DNA of 64,000 nucleotides from Spirodela intermedia (Eukaryota; Streptophyta; Magnoliopsida; Alismatales; Araceae), in contig LR746269.1 of the NCBI GenBank assembly GCA_902729315.2, positions 9,212,231 through 9,276,230 of the forward strand, read 5' to 3'. This document shows positions 13,760 to 25,375 of the stretch, piece by piece. The position numbers were made by a program, and so were the translations under genes. Numbering within the stretch: the stretch's first letter is position 1; the number at the start of each line of letters is the position of its first letter. The notes beneath the pieces are model-generated. The model was not told the DNA's origin. It did no database searches and saw nothing but the letters and a program-made list of their open reading frames with translations.

Positions 13760-14145
13760 TTATTACGTGGCTTCTCCAGGTGTATTACACGGAGAAGATA
13801 TCGGCTCCCGCGGGTCTCACTCGCTCACACGTGGGAGGTGCTGCCCAAAGGCTTCCGACTTACCTCATATCCAATATTTTCACATACTTGACGTGGCGCC
13901 ACGTGTACTTCATCCCGCGTGGTAGTTATCCTCGCCGTTTGTCCGACGTGGATTAATTCTCCGATCCGACTTTGGCCATACGTAAAGGATCAATCGATTT
14001 AAATGGATTTAGAAATATATAATTATATCTTTTTAATTGGAGTGGGCAGCTAATTCACTGGCCACTTGCCGCCACCCATCTGTCTGACTTTGGATCGACT
14101 GATATTTATTTTCAAATGGGAAATTAGCAATCGCCACGTGTCCAT
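13760..14145 (+). promoter_or_regulatory. G-box/ABRE cluster upstream of the Rieske oxygenase gene
   Basis: In less than 400 bp there are three perfect CACGTG G-boxes (13828-13833, 13900-13905, 14135-14140) and three further ACGTGG cores (near 13765, 13891 and 13946). One pair forms GACGTGGCGCCACGTGTAC, an interrupted palindrome. G-boxes bind bZIP factors (HY5, ABFs) and bHLH factors (PIFs) and are common in light- and ABA-controlled chlorophyll genes. They lie 150-530 bp before the start codon at 14294. Function is inferred from the motif only. The flanking DNA at 13298-13760 is AT-rich RAD23 3' sequence. Confidence 0.6.
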
Positions 14146-14293
14146 CGGATACGAGCCCCATCTACTGTCCGCAGTTTCCGTGCTGGGCTAGATTGTTGAC
14201 CTTTATGTGGTCGGAAGTCGCGCCGCCGTATTTTCTTTCCCTATTCTCACCACCCCAGCTTAGCCCTCCTCCTCCTTCGGCAGCGGCGACCAG

Positions 14294-16130
14294 ATGGCGG
14301 CGGCGGCGGCGGTGGCGATTTGCCGGCCATCCTCCTTCTGCCTCTCTTTCTCCTCCCACCGCCGCCACCCTTCCTCCGCCGCCGCCTTATCCCTCAGCCG
14401 GCGGTGGAGGAAGGCGGCGGGCGGCTGCCGCGCCGCCCTGGCGGAGGATCTCGGCCGCCGATCCTCCCCCTCCGAGGACAGATCCAGGGACCAGGAGGCG
14501 CTGCTCCCCAACGAAGCGGCGGCGGCGGCGGCGGCGCCCACTGAGGCGACGGCGGCGGAGGCGGCGGCGGCAGAGTACGATTGGAGAGAGGAGTGGTACC
14601 CTCTGTACCTGACGGCGGAGATGCCCGATGACGCGCCTCTGGGCCTCACCGTCTTCCACAAGCAGCTCGTCGTCTACAGAGACGGTGGCGGCGTCATCCG
14701 CTGCTACGAGGACCGCTGCCCCCACAGGTAAAGCACAAAACCACAAGAGCGAGACCCCTCCAACCTCCTCCTCCACCTCCTCGCTAGATTTCAGATCAAA
14801 CCCTGCACAGGTTGGCGAAGCTCTCGGAGGGCCAGCTGGTCGACGGCCGACTCGAGTGCCTCTACCATGGCTGGCAATTCGAGGGCGACGGCCGTTGCGT
14901 CAAGATCCCCCAGGTTCCAGTCCCTCCCCCCCCATCTCCCTTCCTCCGTCTTCCTCCTTCCTGCATCCTTTTTCATGGACTAGTTCGTTGGATCTGTAAT
15001 GGTGGTTGCAGCTGCCGGAGGGAGCGAAGATCCCGCGCGCGGCCTGCGCGAAGACGTACGAGGTGAGGGACTCGCAGGGGGTGCTGTGGGTGTGGATGTC
15101 AGAGAAGAACCCGCCGGAGGAGGAGAAGCTACCCTGGTTCGAGCACTACGCCCGCCCCGGCTTCCGCGACCTCTCCACCATCCACGAGCTCCCATACGAC
15201 CACTCCATCCTCCTCGAGAACCTCATGGACCCCGCCCACGTCCCCATCTCCCACGACCGCACCGACTGGACCGCCCGCCGAGAAGACGCCCAGCCCCTCG
15301 TCTTCTCCGTCTCCGAGCGCTCCCCCCGCGGCTTCGCCGGCAGCTGGCACCGCCACCGCTCGCCGGCGTTTGTGAACCAACTCCGCTTCTCCGCCCCCTG
15401 CGTGCTGCAGAACAACCTCGAGTTCGTGGACAAGAATGGCGTCAAGCAGTACTTCTCCGCGCTGTTCCTGTGCCGCCCCACGGGGCAGGGCAAGTCCATG
15501 CTCATCGTCAGATTCGGCAACTCCACTAACTCCTTGCTGGTAAAGTTGATGCCCAAGTGGTTCCTCCACCAGAACGCCGGCAAGGTGTTCGAGCAGGACA
15601 TGGGGTTCCTCTCCTCCCAGAACGAGGTGCTCATGAGGGAGAAGAAGCCCACCGGGGAGCTGTATCTGAACCTGCGGTCCTCAGACGTGTGGGTGGCGGA
15701 GTACCGGCGGTGGATGGACAGCGCCGGCGCCGGGATGCCGTACTATTTCGGGCACAGGACCTTGAGCTTGCCGGAGCAGCCGGCGGTGGTGGAGCAGGCG
15801 GCAGCGGGGATGGTGGCGGCGGCAGCTGCGGCGGCGCCGGCGAAGGGAGGGGTGGGGACGATCCACGCCCCGAACCTGGTGAATCGATATTTCCGGCATG
15901 TGGTGCACTGCAAGAGTTGCAGGAAGTTGCTGGGTCGGCTGGAAGTGTGGAGGAGGGCGATGGTGGCTTTGGCGATGGTGGCGGTGGCCGCCGCCGTGGT
16001 GGCGGCGGCGAGGGAGTGGAAGGGGATCTTGCTGGGTTTGGCGGGGGCGAGCCTGGCGGTGGCCTACGCTTGCTCCGCCGTGGTTTCACTCATGACCACC
16101 AACTTCGTGAGGACCCACCGGAGGTTGTGA
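14294..16130 (+). CDS. PTC52: plastid Rieske mono-oxygenase, PTC52/ACD1-like (pheophorbide a oxygenase family)
   Basis: The family comprises membrane-bound chloroplast oxygenases with a Rieske [2Fe-2S] cluster and a mononuclear iron: PAO, TIC55, CAO and PTC52. PTC52 has been linked to protochlorophyllide metabolism and import. Exons 14294-14727, 14811-14913 and 15012-16130 are in phase and give 551 residues. An Ala/Ser/Arg-rich transit peptide covers about 1-60. The Rieske ligands are C142-x-H144 and C161-x2-H164 (LECLYHGWQFEGDGRC). The iron site is NLMDPAHVPISH, with D252, H255 and H260. Near the C-terminus is the redox CxxC typical of this group (C479, C482), then two hydrophobic segments for membrane anchoring. 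Stretches such as PYDHSILLENLMDPAHVPIS and FLCRPTGQGKSMLIVRFG favour PTC52 (Arabidopsis At4g25650) over PAO or TIC55. Third codon positions are almost all G or C. Confidence 0.93.
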
Positions 16131-16898
16131 GCCCTGGAGCTCTGGAACTGCCGGCTATCTGCAGTCAGAAGTCTAGTTGAGTAGATAACATTTCCTCCGT
16201 CCGTCCCTCTCTCTTAGCTGGTGTATAATTATTTTAATGGTATTCTTTCTTCAGAGGACAACTAAGACTATTACGGAGATAGAGAGAGAATATGTAAAAA
16301 AGACGTAGAGAGAGAGAGAGAGTGAGCAGTAAGAGATGCATGAGTAAGGTAGAGATAGAGAGTGAGATAGAGATGGATAAGAGTAAGGTAGAGAGAGAGA
16401 GAGAGGGGTAAAGATGAACGATTTGAGAGTATCTTAGTAGTTTGAGTTGAAATGAGAGGAAATCATGTTCTTAGGTCCACAATAAATGTGATTAGGGAGA
16501 CTATTTAAAATTTAATTATAAAAACAGAAAAAAGAAAGAAATATGTTAAAACTATTTGTTAGAAAAGTGAGGGTTTTATTTAAGGAGATTATTTGGAATA
16601 AATAAAATATGAGAAATTAAAATAAAAAACGGAATGGAGATTTTTGGCATATATTTAAAAGGTTTTTCGTCTTTATTTTAATATTTTTTAGAGTATACCA
16701 GTGATAAGTAAGAGCGAGGTAGAGATAGATAGAAGGGTGAGGTAGAGAGAGAGAGAGAGGTATATGGTTTTTCTCTGGGCCGGGGTGCTGTGGAAAGAGA
16801 GAGAGAGAGAGAGAGGCCCGGCCCGTTGAGGCTCCCCTATCTTGACGACTCGAGGCTCTGGAGAAACACCTCCTCGGGGGAGTGAGCTGCCGGAGGGC

Positions 16899-16950
<52 letters not shown>

Positions 16951-16984
16951 TAGAGGAATCTCCCTGTGCGTTGCGCAGAAGGCT
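16131..16984. other. intergenic region with GA-rich microsatellites and a CCG/GAC triplet tract
   Basis: From 16260 to 16420, and again at 16740-16815, the plus strand is strongly purine-rich with repeated (GA)n. An AT-rich stretch separates them. At about 16900-16950 a (CCG)n run passes into a (GAC)n run just before the next start codon, probably in that gene's 5' UTR. No gene is seen. Confidence 0.55.
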
Positions 16985-17903
16985 ATGGCTCTCTCTTCCG
17001 CCGCTGCCGCTTCCCTCCGTCCTCAGCTTCTGAGTAGCTCGCCCATGGCGGCGGTGTCCGTCGCCCCCGGAAGCTGCGGCGCTCGATCGCTCTCCTTGCG
17101 CTCAAAACGACATCGCCATCCTCTCCGGAAAACCTCGCTGCGTCCTCGTCTCCCCGCCATTTCCGCCGTCCACTTTGAGGAGCTGGTCGAGAAGGATTGG
17201 TCCTTCCTCTATCCGAGCTCCGACGAAGGCGACCGAGCGAGCAAGACCGATCGGATAATCGCCGCCGGTGGCGTCGGCGAGGAATCCAAGGTCCTAGCCT
17301 GCTTCCCTACGGCGGCGTTTGTCGATCGGCTGGTGGAGACTCGGCCCTGCGAGCTAGTGATTGCCACTCACGAGTCCCTCTTCCTGCTGGCGGAGATCAA
17401 GGAGAATCACGACGCCGTGAGGTGCTGGCAGGGCGGCGTTGAGGCGGTGCCGGAGAGGTTCTCTCCATTGAACGCCGCCTTCGTCTGCTACTTCCCCGCC
17501 ATGGGAGTTCCCATCGGCCAGCTGCTGGAATCCTTGTCCCGACGCTGCTCTCCAGGTAAAACGCAGGATAAACCCTAAATCTCACCTCCCCTCCTCCTCC
17601 TCCTCCTCCTCCGCCTCCTCTCGAAGAACCCTAGCAGTGGGGAATGTTCCATCCGATCCCTTAATTCTGACCAGAGCTTCAAATTCTCTAGGTTCGAGAG
17701 TGGTGATCGGCTGCGAGCAAGGGAGGGAGGCGGCTGACAGTCAGAGGCGGCAGTACCCTGACATGGTCACCTCAGACCTACCGGACAGATCAAGTTTAGA
17801 CCAGGCGGCGGCGGAGAATTTCTTTCGGGTGGTCGAATTCGTCGACGAGTCGACCTTCTACCTCGCCGTTCTTGAGCTCTCTGCATCGACGACTGCCTCT
17901 TGA
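16985..17903 (+). CDS. plant protein of unknown function, probable plastid targeting, methyltransferase-like
   Basis: Exons 16985-17555 and 17692-17903 have good splice sites and matching phase and give 260 residues. The first 50-60 residues are rich in Ser, Ala and Arg with few acids, like a chloroplast transit peptide. The rest resembles an uncharacterised plant-only protein that I recall being annotated as a SAM-dependent methyltransferase-like protein: EKDWSFLYPSSDEG, RIIAAGGVGEESKVL, FVDRLVETRPCELVIATHES, RCWQGGVEAVPERFSPLNAA, SRVVIGCEQGREA, then VVEFVDESTFYLAVLELS. The layout suits a Rossmann-like fold (AGGVGEESKVL followed by acidic/hydrophobic strands), but no complete SAM-binding GxGxG motif is visible. 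Activity is not established. Intron size and GC-rich coding match the neighbouring PTC52 gene. Confidence 0.75.
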
Positions 17904-18123
17904 TACGAGATGACTGATCTACCCACCAGTTTTCTCAGGTATTATTTACTTTGCAGTGGATGAATCCTGTTCTTGGAGCCCTTCACCTCATCATCTCCAT
18001 TGAATCAGAGAGTTTCTCTGTGTCATCGATCTTTCTCTCGTCTGCCCATTTTATGGTCGATCACAAGATCTTCACGAAGGTCGGATGCGTACGAACATCC
18101 AGAATAATTCAGCCTAACCGTAC

Positions 18124-18505
18124 TATGAACAATCAATTGTCAATAAGTCATCAGAAGAACATTAAAGAAAAAAATAAAAATCTGATCAGGGATTAGCCCA
18201 AGCAGTGTGATCTCCCTTGGAAATAGAGATGGTTTTTTTTTTTTCTCAATCAAAGGGAAGCACCCCAACTCGACCCGAAATTGAGAGATTCCTTCCTTCT
18301 CTATGATGCCCGTTTTGATCTTGATCCTTATTATGAACAGTAAATTGATAAGGATCATAAGAACATTAAAAAAAATAAAAATCTGATAAGGGATTAGCCC
18401 AAGCAGTGTGATCAGATCCCTTAGAAACTGAGATGGGTTTTTTCTCTCAATCAAAGAGGGAAGGACCTAACTCGAAGGAAATCAGGAGATTCCCTCTCTG
18501 TGACT
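18124..18505. repeat. tandem duplication, two units of about 207 bp
   Basis: Unit 1 starts near 18124 and unit 2 near 18331. They share GAACATTAAA, then CTGATCAGGGATTAGCCCAA (unit 2 has TAAGG), then GCAGTGTGATC, a T-rich stretch after GAGATGG, CTCAATCAAAG and GGAGATTCC-type ends. Divergence is roughly ten percent plus small indels. The second unit is shorter at its 3' end. No coding sequence is involved. Confidence 0.8.
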
Positions 18506-19236
18506 GCTTTTTACAGATGTTTTCCTTTTTTTTTTCTCTATGAAGTCCAGTTTTTTCTTGATCTCTATCACTTTCTTCTACATGTATGTTTTTGGTTGTC
18601 CCTATCCGCTTGCTGGGGGATCTTGAGGATCATCATTCTTACACTCGAAGTCAATCTTTTAGTGCGCAGAGAATCACTCTTTCTGAGGTGTTCTTGCCTG
18701 GGAAAGATCTCTTAGAAACGTTCTTCTGCTGGATCTGGACTGTGGATGCTCGGATCATGAGGAAGAATTGAGAAAATTGCTGGATTATTCCCCCACCCAG
18801 TGAATAACTCTGATATGATGAATTGCTGAAGAACATCCCACATCCCTGTTGTGAAAGTCGAAATATTTATGTCTCCTGCCTGGGTGAGTCGGAGCTAGAC
18901 ATTAAGAAGATGGCTTGATTGATTAGACAAGTATGGGCCCCATGTTGACTTGGAACAGCGCCGAGGGTCAACCATGTGGGTCCCATTTGATTGCTGAGAT
19001 GGTCAGTACAAGTTCCTGCGGGCCCATCCTCACTCCGTCTATAAATCTGTGCCGCTTTGATGAGAATATCTGAGTCTGTGGGCTTAATGATTTAATCGTC
19101 CTGAATAATATAGTCTTATCCTGATCATCCTGAGTAAATTTCAGTGGGCAGTGCTTGATTGAAACTTCAATTTTTTTTATCTGTTTCAACTGATGTGTGG
19201 TTCCCAAATCCAGCAACCCTTTTTACTTAATTGGGA

Positions 19237-19393
19237 GTGATTCTCTCTCTCTCTATATATATATATGTATTTCTCTCTCTATCTCTCTCTCTCTATTTAT
19301 CTATCTATCTATCTCTCTCTCTCTCCCTCTCTCTCTCTATCTATTTATCTCTTTCTCTATCTCTCTCTATAAGTATCTCCCTCTCGCTCTATT

Positions 19394-19425
<32 letters not shown>

Positions 19426-19437
19426 TCTATCTCTCTG
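19237..19437. repeat. compound (TC)n/(TATC)n microsatellite
   Basis: About 200 bp are built almost only from TC dinucleotides broken by TATC, TATTTATC and (TA)n blocks. It is likely highly variable in length. It lies about 850 bp before the tetraspanin start. Confidence 0.9.
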
Positions 19438-19732
19438 GCAGGTGAGAGAGCCGTACAGACTCTCCTACTTCTAGAACAACAACCCCTTATGCAGTGGGCA
19501 GATAAGAACGGGTCTACTGCCGTCGTCTCAATTATTATATATATATATAGTAATAACACATAAAAAGTTTGTAGTGGTAAAGTGGGACGTGCTCCGTTGA
19601 ATTAAAATATTAAAATAAAATAAAACTAATCATAAATTATACTAACTTATTTTCGAAATTGCCCTCAATGCAGTGATGACCTCAGCCGGTGACTTTACCG
19701 AAGGGCCGCCAACAGAATATAGCCTCGTTAGT

Positions 19733-20060
19733 GGTCCTGACGCGGTGACGCAACCGCGCTGTCAACGGCCAAATCCACGTGGTTTGGTACACACAAAACG
19801 GCGCACGGCTTCTCGGATCCGGAAATCTCACCGTCCAACCAGGACTCCTCGTGTGCACACCGTCCGATCGTGGGGAGCCCCGTCAACCGAACGTGTCAAC
19901 GAGCCCCGTCAGCACGGTCCTGACGCGGTGACGCCACCGCGCTGTCAACAGTCAAATCCACGTGGTACACACGAAACGGCGCACGGCTTCTCGGATCCGG
20001 AAATCTCACCGTCCAACCAGGACTCCTCGTGTGCACACCGTCCGATCGTGCGGAGCCCAC
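19733..20060. repeat. tandem duplication (183-bp period), each copy carrying a CCACGTGG G-box
   Basis: GGTCCTGACGCGGTGACGC starts at 19733 and again at 19916. Both copies continue with CGCTGTCAAC, AAATCCACGTGG, ACACAC, AACGGCGCACGGCTTCTCGG, then ATCTCACCGTCCAACCAGGA and CACACCGTCCGATCGTG. The copies are nearly identical, with a few changes and a 4-5 bp gap. The palindromes CCACGTGG lie at about 19775-19782 and 19958-19965, some 510 and 330 bp upstream of the tetraspanin ATG, so they may be part of its promoter. Confidence 0.85.
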
Positions 20061-20289
20061 TAGGGCCCACATAGAAAAAAATATAATAATTAATGTAATT
20101 TGAAAAGCATTAATTATGGCAAAATACTGGGGTATAAGAACACCGCCCTCTCCCCGCTGGTCTTGTCATTGTCCTCCTCAGCCTGCTCTGGAATCCGACG
20201 AAGCTTATCGGCGGTGGGGATCAAGATCGGCGATCGGAAGATCCAGAGAGAGAGAGAGAGAGGAAGGAGGAAGAGGGAGGAAGGGGAAA

Positions 20290-22431
20290 ATGGTGCGGTG
20301 CAGCAACAGTCTCGTGGGGGTGCTCAACTTTTTGACATTCCTGCTGTCGATCCCGATCTTGGGGGCGGGGATATGGCTGAGCACGAGGGGAACCAGCGAG
20401 TGCGAGCGGTTCCTTGAGAAGCCAGTGATTGCGCTGGGGGTCTTCCTCATGGTGGTGTCCCTCGCGGGGCTGATTGGGGCGTGCTGCGGCGTGACCTGGC
20501 TGCTGTGGATTTACCTCTTCGTTATGTTCCTTCTCATCGTTCTGGTCTTCTGTTTCACCATCTTCGCCTTCGTCGTGACTAACAAGGGAGCGGGCCAAGT
20601 GGTCTCTGGGAGGGGATTTAAAGAATATCGGCTCGGGGACTACTCCAACTGGCTGCAGAAGCGGGTCACCAACACTAAGAACTGGAACAAGATCAAGAGC
20701 TGCCTCGTGGACGGCAAGGTGTGCCAGACCCTGCAAGCTAAAAAGGAAGCCTTGGCCTTGTTTAACCAAGAAAATCTCTCTTCCATCCAGGTATATAACC
20801 GTGCCTTGTGGCTTCATCCTATAGATGACTGCTTGCTTTTACGTGATTTGGAAATCAGATGTCATTCCTATGCGATTTGATGATGATGACGACGATTGCT
20901 TTTACATTAATTGATTTTTTAATTCGTCTGATTTATATGCCTTTTCCTTCAAAAGAATTTATCTGAATAATCCTTAAGAAGGCTTTCCTTTACTGGACCT
21001 CGTATTTAACAATGGAAAGAAACATATATCTCGAGCTTTTCTAGTTCTTGTGAAATTTAGTTTGGTGTTTTAATGCTTATGCGCCATATGTCTTGCTCAT
21101 GTTTCCCAAAATCTACACGGGCTTTGTATGATGATCTTATTGACTCTTACCCGTTACTTCCTGAATGTTCTTGGTGGATTTTTCTTTTTGGTTTTAGATC
21201 TTGTTTTGATCTTTACTTTTTCCTTTAGTTGCTTGGTGTCTACAATTCTATCAACTCTTTCGACGTGCTGTAAGTTGAGTGGGGTTATTTTTCTGAGTCC
21301 CTTTTTTCAGCCTAGTTTCTCGACGGTGATCACCAGAAAGCATTTCCTCGAACCCTTTTAGGTTTAATGCTGCAATATGAGATTCTTCACGATTATTCCT
21401 TTGTGCAAGACCATCCTTCTTCATCCCCGAGATCAGAATCTGGTTTCTTTGTTCTGTATCGGCAGAAGCCGAGTCCTTTCTGCAATTTTCATGTCAGGCC
21501 ATCATCAGGAGGAAAATCCTCACTTTATTTTACTCTCCTATTCTACCTATTTTTCCCAAATTTTCATGTGTCGCAGATGTCTCACCTTCCATTTATTCTG
21601 CTAGTAGTTCTTCTGTGACTGTTTGTGTACGTATATAGAAATTTGAGTCCAATTGGTCTGTCAGACTCAGGTTTGTGTAGGATAGGGGGCGAGATTTTGA
21701 TGCCAAGGAGAAGGGTTTTGTGAGCCTAAACTACAAAGAAAATCTACCTCTTGAAAGATACATTTCATACCCCCCCCCCAAAAAAAAAAAAAAAAATCAT
21801 TTTCTCCGCTCGTGCTCGTCAGATATTGACTCGGTCGATTCTCAGCCATCTCCTATAGGGCAGCACTCATATCATCTGAAGCATTAAGATTTTAGATGAA
21901 GATCATACAAAATACTTGATCCTCTTCAACCATCTGAAGGATTCATAGCACCAAAGCCATGCCGCCAATCAAATTCCCATCTGGGCATCAAAGTATATGC
22001 ATATATAGATATGATTCTGGCCCCTCGCTCGTTGGGTTTGCAGAATCGAAAAGTGGTGATTATGGTGTTGCAGAGAAGAGCGGAGGAGAGCTTTCTGGTG
22101 AATAATGGTGATTTGTTTTGTGCAGTCTGGATGCTGCAAGCCTCCGATCGAGTGTGGCTTAGTCTACGTGAGCCCGACCGAGTGGACTGGAATCTCCAAT
22201 TCCAACAACTCCGACTGCACAACCTGGAGCAACAGCGCGAACGCTCTCTGTTACGACTGCAACTCCTGCAAGGCCGGCTTCCTCGCCAACATAAAGAGGG
22301 ACTGGAAGAAGGTCGCCGTCGTCAACATCATCTTCCTCATCATCCTCATCATCGTCTACTCCATCGGATGCTGCGCCTTCAGGAACAACCGGGCGGAAAA
22401 AGCCCACAGCGACCCGAGGTGGAGGCCGTAG
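20290..22431 (+). CDS. tetraspanin, TET8-like
   Basis: Tetraspanins are four-helix membrane scaffolds that organise plasma-membrane microdomains; plant TET8-type members mark secreted exosome-like vesicles. Exons 20290-20790 and 22126-22431 are in phase and give 268 residues, the family's usual size and one-intron structure. Helices lie at about 9-30, 42-65, 70-97 and 226-250. The large extracellular loop contains the plant signature GCCKPP (169-174), then ECGLVY, a CTTWS cysteine and LCYDCNSCKAGFL, giving the cysteine pattern of the family. The start follows a purine-rich 5' leader with a (GA)9 run at 20246-20262. The intron (1.3 kb) is T-rich with no other gene. Which TET paralogue it is remains open. 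Confidence 0.94.
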
Positions 22432-22538
22432 GCTTTCTTCTTACCCCCACCCCACCCCCCTTCCTTCCTTGCGACTACTCGTCCCCTCCGGTTGGCTACC
22501 TTGCGACTTCTGTACATGCTGGAGTTACTGTCGTGGCT

Positions 22539-22573
<35 letters not shown>

Positions 22574-24107
22574 GAGGTGGTGTTCCCGTCTTTTCTGTTC
22601 TCCTGGTGTTCCCGTCTTTTCATCTGCTTTGCCGTATTTGGAGAGAGAGAGAGAGATAGGGAGAGGCTTATTTGATTGATATTCGGGTTTCTTCTCCTCG
22701 GCTGCCCCATTTCTGGACATAAATTCTGAAAGCCCGTCACTCGTTGCCTCGGTAGAGACAATGATCCCCCCCCCCTTTTTTTATATGCTGTCGCCTGGTC
22801 CGCCGCCGACGAGGTGCGCGGCGTAGAAGACGGAAGGAATATGAACAGGAAGATGGCGTGGCCGGGGAAGATCACGAAAAGGGCAAGGCTTTTCTTGACT
22901 CCATCGCTCCCCCTTTTCTTTAATGATCTCAGTCAGCAGAAACGAAGGTGTTTACTTTTTAGTACTAGGGAAGTCAAACATGGTGTTGACTTTGATAGGG
23001 GGCCTCGCAGGAGGTGACAACGGTCAAAGGAGGGGGGTTGCCTGGTCAAAGGAAGCAAGCTATTCCGTGGAAAATGGATTCCTCTCTTCGCGTTTGTATT
23101 CGTAGCCAAGCTTTTCTCCGCCTGCACCGCCGGGAGGAGAGAAAGCCGTGAAACATGGGCAAAGAGGGCTAAAACCCTGGGTAACAAAGCGAACTTCTCT
23201 ACAGAGAGAGAGAGAGAGAGACGCGCTGTGGAGAGAGACACACCACATGGCGCGGCACATGCCTACGGGAGGCCCATTCCCGTACAGTCTTCTTCTTCCT
23301 TCGTCATAGAAATCCTGGAGAGCGATCGCTCACCCCCGCCCCGTCTTCCACGACATCTTTTAACTGCCGGAGGCAGAGCCTGGGAATCTTACGCGGCACC
23401 TGTTTCCTGCACTCCCGATTCCTCACGTTACTCCTAGCTGGAAGAGAGAGGACGTCTGCTCAGCCAGGAAACCCACCCTTCTCCTGTTCTTGGAGACGGC
23501 TCGACGATTCACAGCCCCGTTGTGGTTGATTCTGTGAAATTATCGGGGATCCTAGCTTACGATCGATTGCCCATTGCGGGTTGATTTCGTATGTTTTGGT
23601 TTCATGTTCGATTGATCTCCCCAGATGAATGGGAGAGGGTTAGGATAACACAAACACAGTCTCTCCATCTCTCACCGCATCTGTCGTCCCCTTGAATGAT
23701 CGAATCATCAGGTAAATCGCTTCTCAAGTCAATGATCAAGTTAATTGCTTCACGGAAGGAAGGTCTCCTTCCGATGGCCCCCGCCACCAGCGGAACCTTG
23801 TGACGCCGCCGGCGAGTGTGACTGAGTACGTACAGAGCGTCAAGGCTCCTGAGAACCAACCCACATGGATCGCTCCCCCACTTGGCCTCCGGCCACGGTG
23901 GAACTCTCCCTCTCACCACCTTTTCGACCATAGATTAATCGGTAACTCGCTGAATGAACAGACGTCAGCCTCCTTCCTTCCAGTCAATAAAATACCTCTC
24001 GTCGGGACTGATCAGACTGGATCACAGGAGCATCTCACGCTTCCGCAGGATCTTTCAGCCCTGCCCCACCCTTCGATCGCTCGGCATTGCTTCCATGAAT
24101 AGGATGT

Positions 24108-24156
<49 letters not shown>

Positions 24157-24790
24157 GTGCATGTTGACGGTGCGCTGTCTTCTAGCGCTTCTCGATACGG
24201 AAGGGCTTGTCTTCGGGCTATCTCCAAGGGGGGCAGGCGATCAGCTCCGAGCTCGGCGAGAACGGGAACGCTGTTGAATTTGATTGGACGCTAGAGCAGG
24301 CCACAGTTCTTTTCCCTGTCAGTGCATGAGTTGATCTGAAACGAAGAAGTCGACGGGTTTGGTCAACCTTCTCTCTCCAAAGGGAAAGAAATCCTGGATA
24401 TTTCGAAGATCAGTGGCGATTGTTTTTACCAAGTATGGAAGAGGGTCTTGGGAGGCCGTTCTGATAATTTTGGCGGCCTTCGGAGCACCACTGCAACAAT
24501 TTGCCCTCTCAAGATCGTACTGAAGATAATTTGCTTCGGCCAGGTTATCGTTAGCTCTAGCGGGCCCCTCTGAAGTTACGACGAGGATGATGATGCTCGT
24601 CCGCGGCATCCTCTTCTAGCGTCGAGCTCAGCGGCGGCGCTGTTGATCTCGATGTTCGTCGGATGAGCATGGTATGACGCATGTTTCCTTCTGTCATCTT
24701 CTTTATGGATAAAGTCGCGTATCAGGGCAGTAGAAGGAAGACAGTGCCCACCAAAATTTAGAGGGAAAGGAAAGGGCATTCACTGGTTCC

Positions 24791-24867
<77 letters not shown>

Positions 24868-25253
24868 CCCGTGGAATGCATCTAGAGAGGGAGAGAGGAG
24901 AACTATTTTCCATCAACCCCTCAAGAGAAGGAGAGGGAAATGTTTATTGGTGCCGCAGTGACCGCGAGGATAACCCACGGGCACACGCAAAGACCAGGAT
25001 TTCCCCAACGCCTACGAGTAGGAGAAGCGGCCGCGGAGGTTGCACCGAGTAATGGAGCTACAGAATCAGATAAGGAGAGAGAACGTTGTTCATATAGCAC
25101 ATCTGTCGAGTGCGTCATTAATTCTCTCTCTCTCTCTCTTTGTACGTCATTTTCGCGTAATCAGATGGACGATAAATGGCGTCGGCCTTCTTTGCTTTTA
25201 TTTCACTTACCAGACGTAACATGAACAGGCGAGATAGACATGCACAGATACAG

Positions 25254-25288
<35 letters not shown>

Positions 25289-25375
25289 CTCTTATCTCTC
25301 TGCCAGACACCTACATGGAAAGAGAGGAGAGAGAGGAAACAATACGATGAGGAGGAAATCGAGGGGAGTCCGCCT
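22432..25375. other. intergenic region rich in (TC)n/(GA)n arrays
   Basis: I find no supported gene here. (TC)n or (GA)n runs lie at about 22541-22570, 22637-22655, 23203-23221, 24111-24152, 24794-24866 (about 73 bp), 25123-25140 and 25251-25290. The open frames across them are repeat translations. The DNA between has ordinary composition and no family resemblance that I recognise. It separates the convergent tetraspanin and HLH genes. Confidence 0.5.
24794..24866. repeat. (TC)n microsatellite, about 73 bp
   Basis: A nearly perfect TC dinucleotide run ending in poly-C. It is one of the longest in the window; another of about 42 bp lies at 24111-24152. Confidence 0.95.

Larger units (their letters stand above)
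17904..20289. other. intergenic region with two tandem duplications and a long compound microsatellite
   Basis: No gene is supported here. The stretch contains the 18.1-18.5 kb duplication, a compound (TC)n/(TATC)n tract at about 19237-19437 and the G-box-bearing duplication at 19.73-20.06 kb, listed separately. The sequence between (18500-19230) is single-copy-looking and unremarkable. Runs of Ser/Leu open frame across 19.2-19.5 kb are only translated microsatellite. Confidence 0.6.

Noticed and set aside
14193-16180. Several long frames on both strands across the PTC52 gene
   Set aside because: Shadows of extreme third-position GC; only one frame gives the Rieske protein.
19197-19563. Ser/Leu/Ile/Tyr-rich frames
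   Set aside because: Translated (TC)n/(TATC)n microsatellite.
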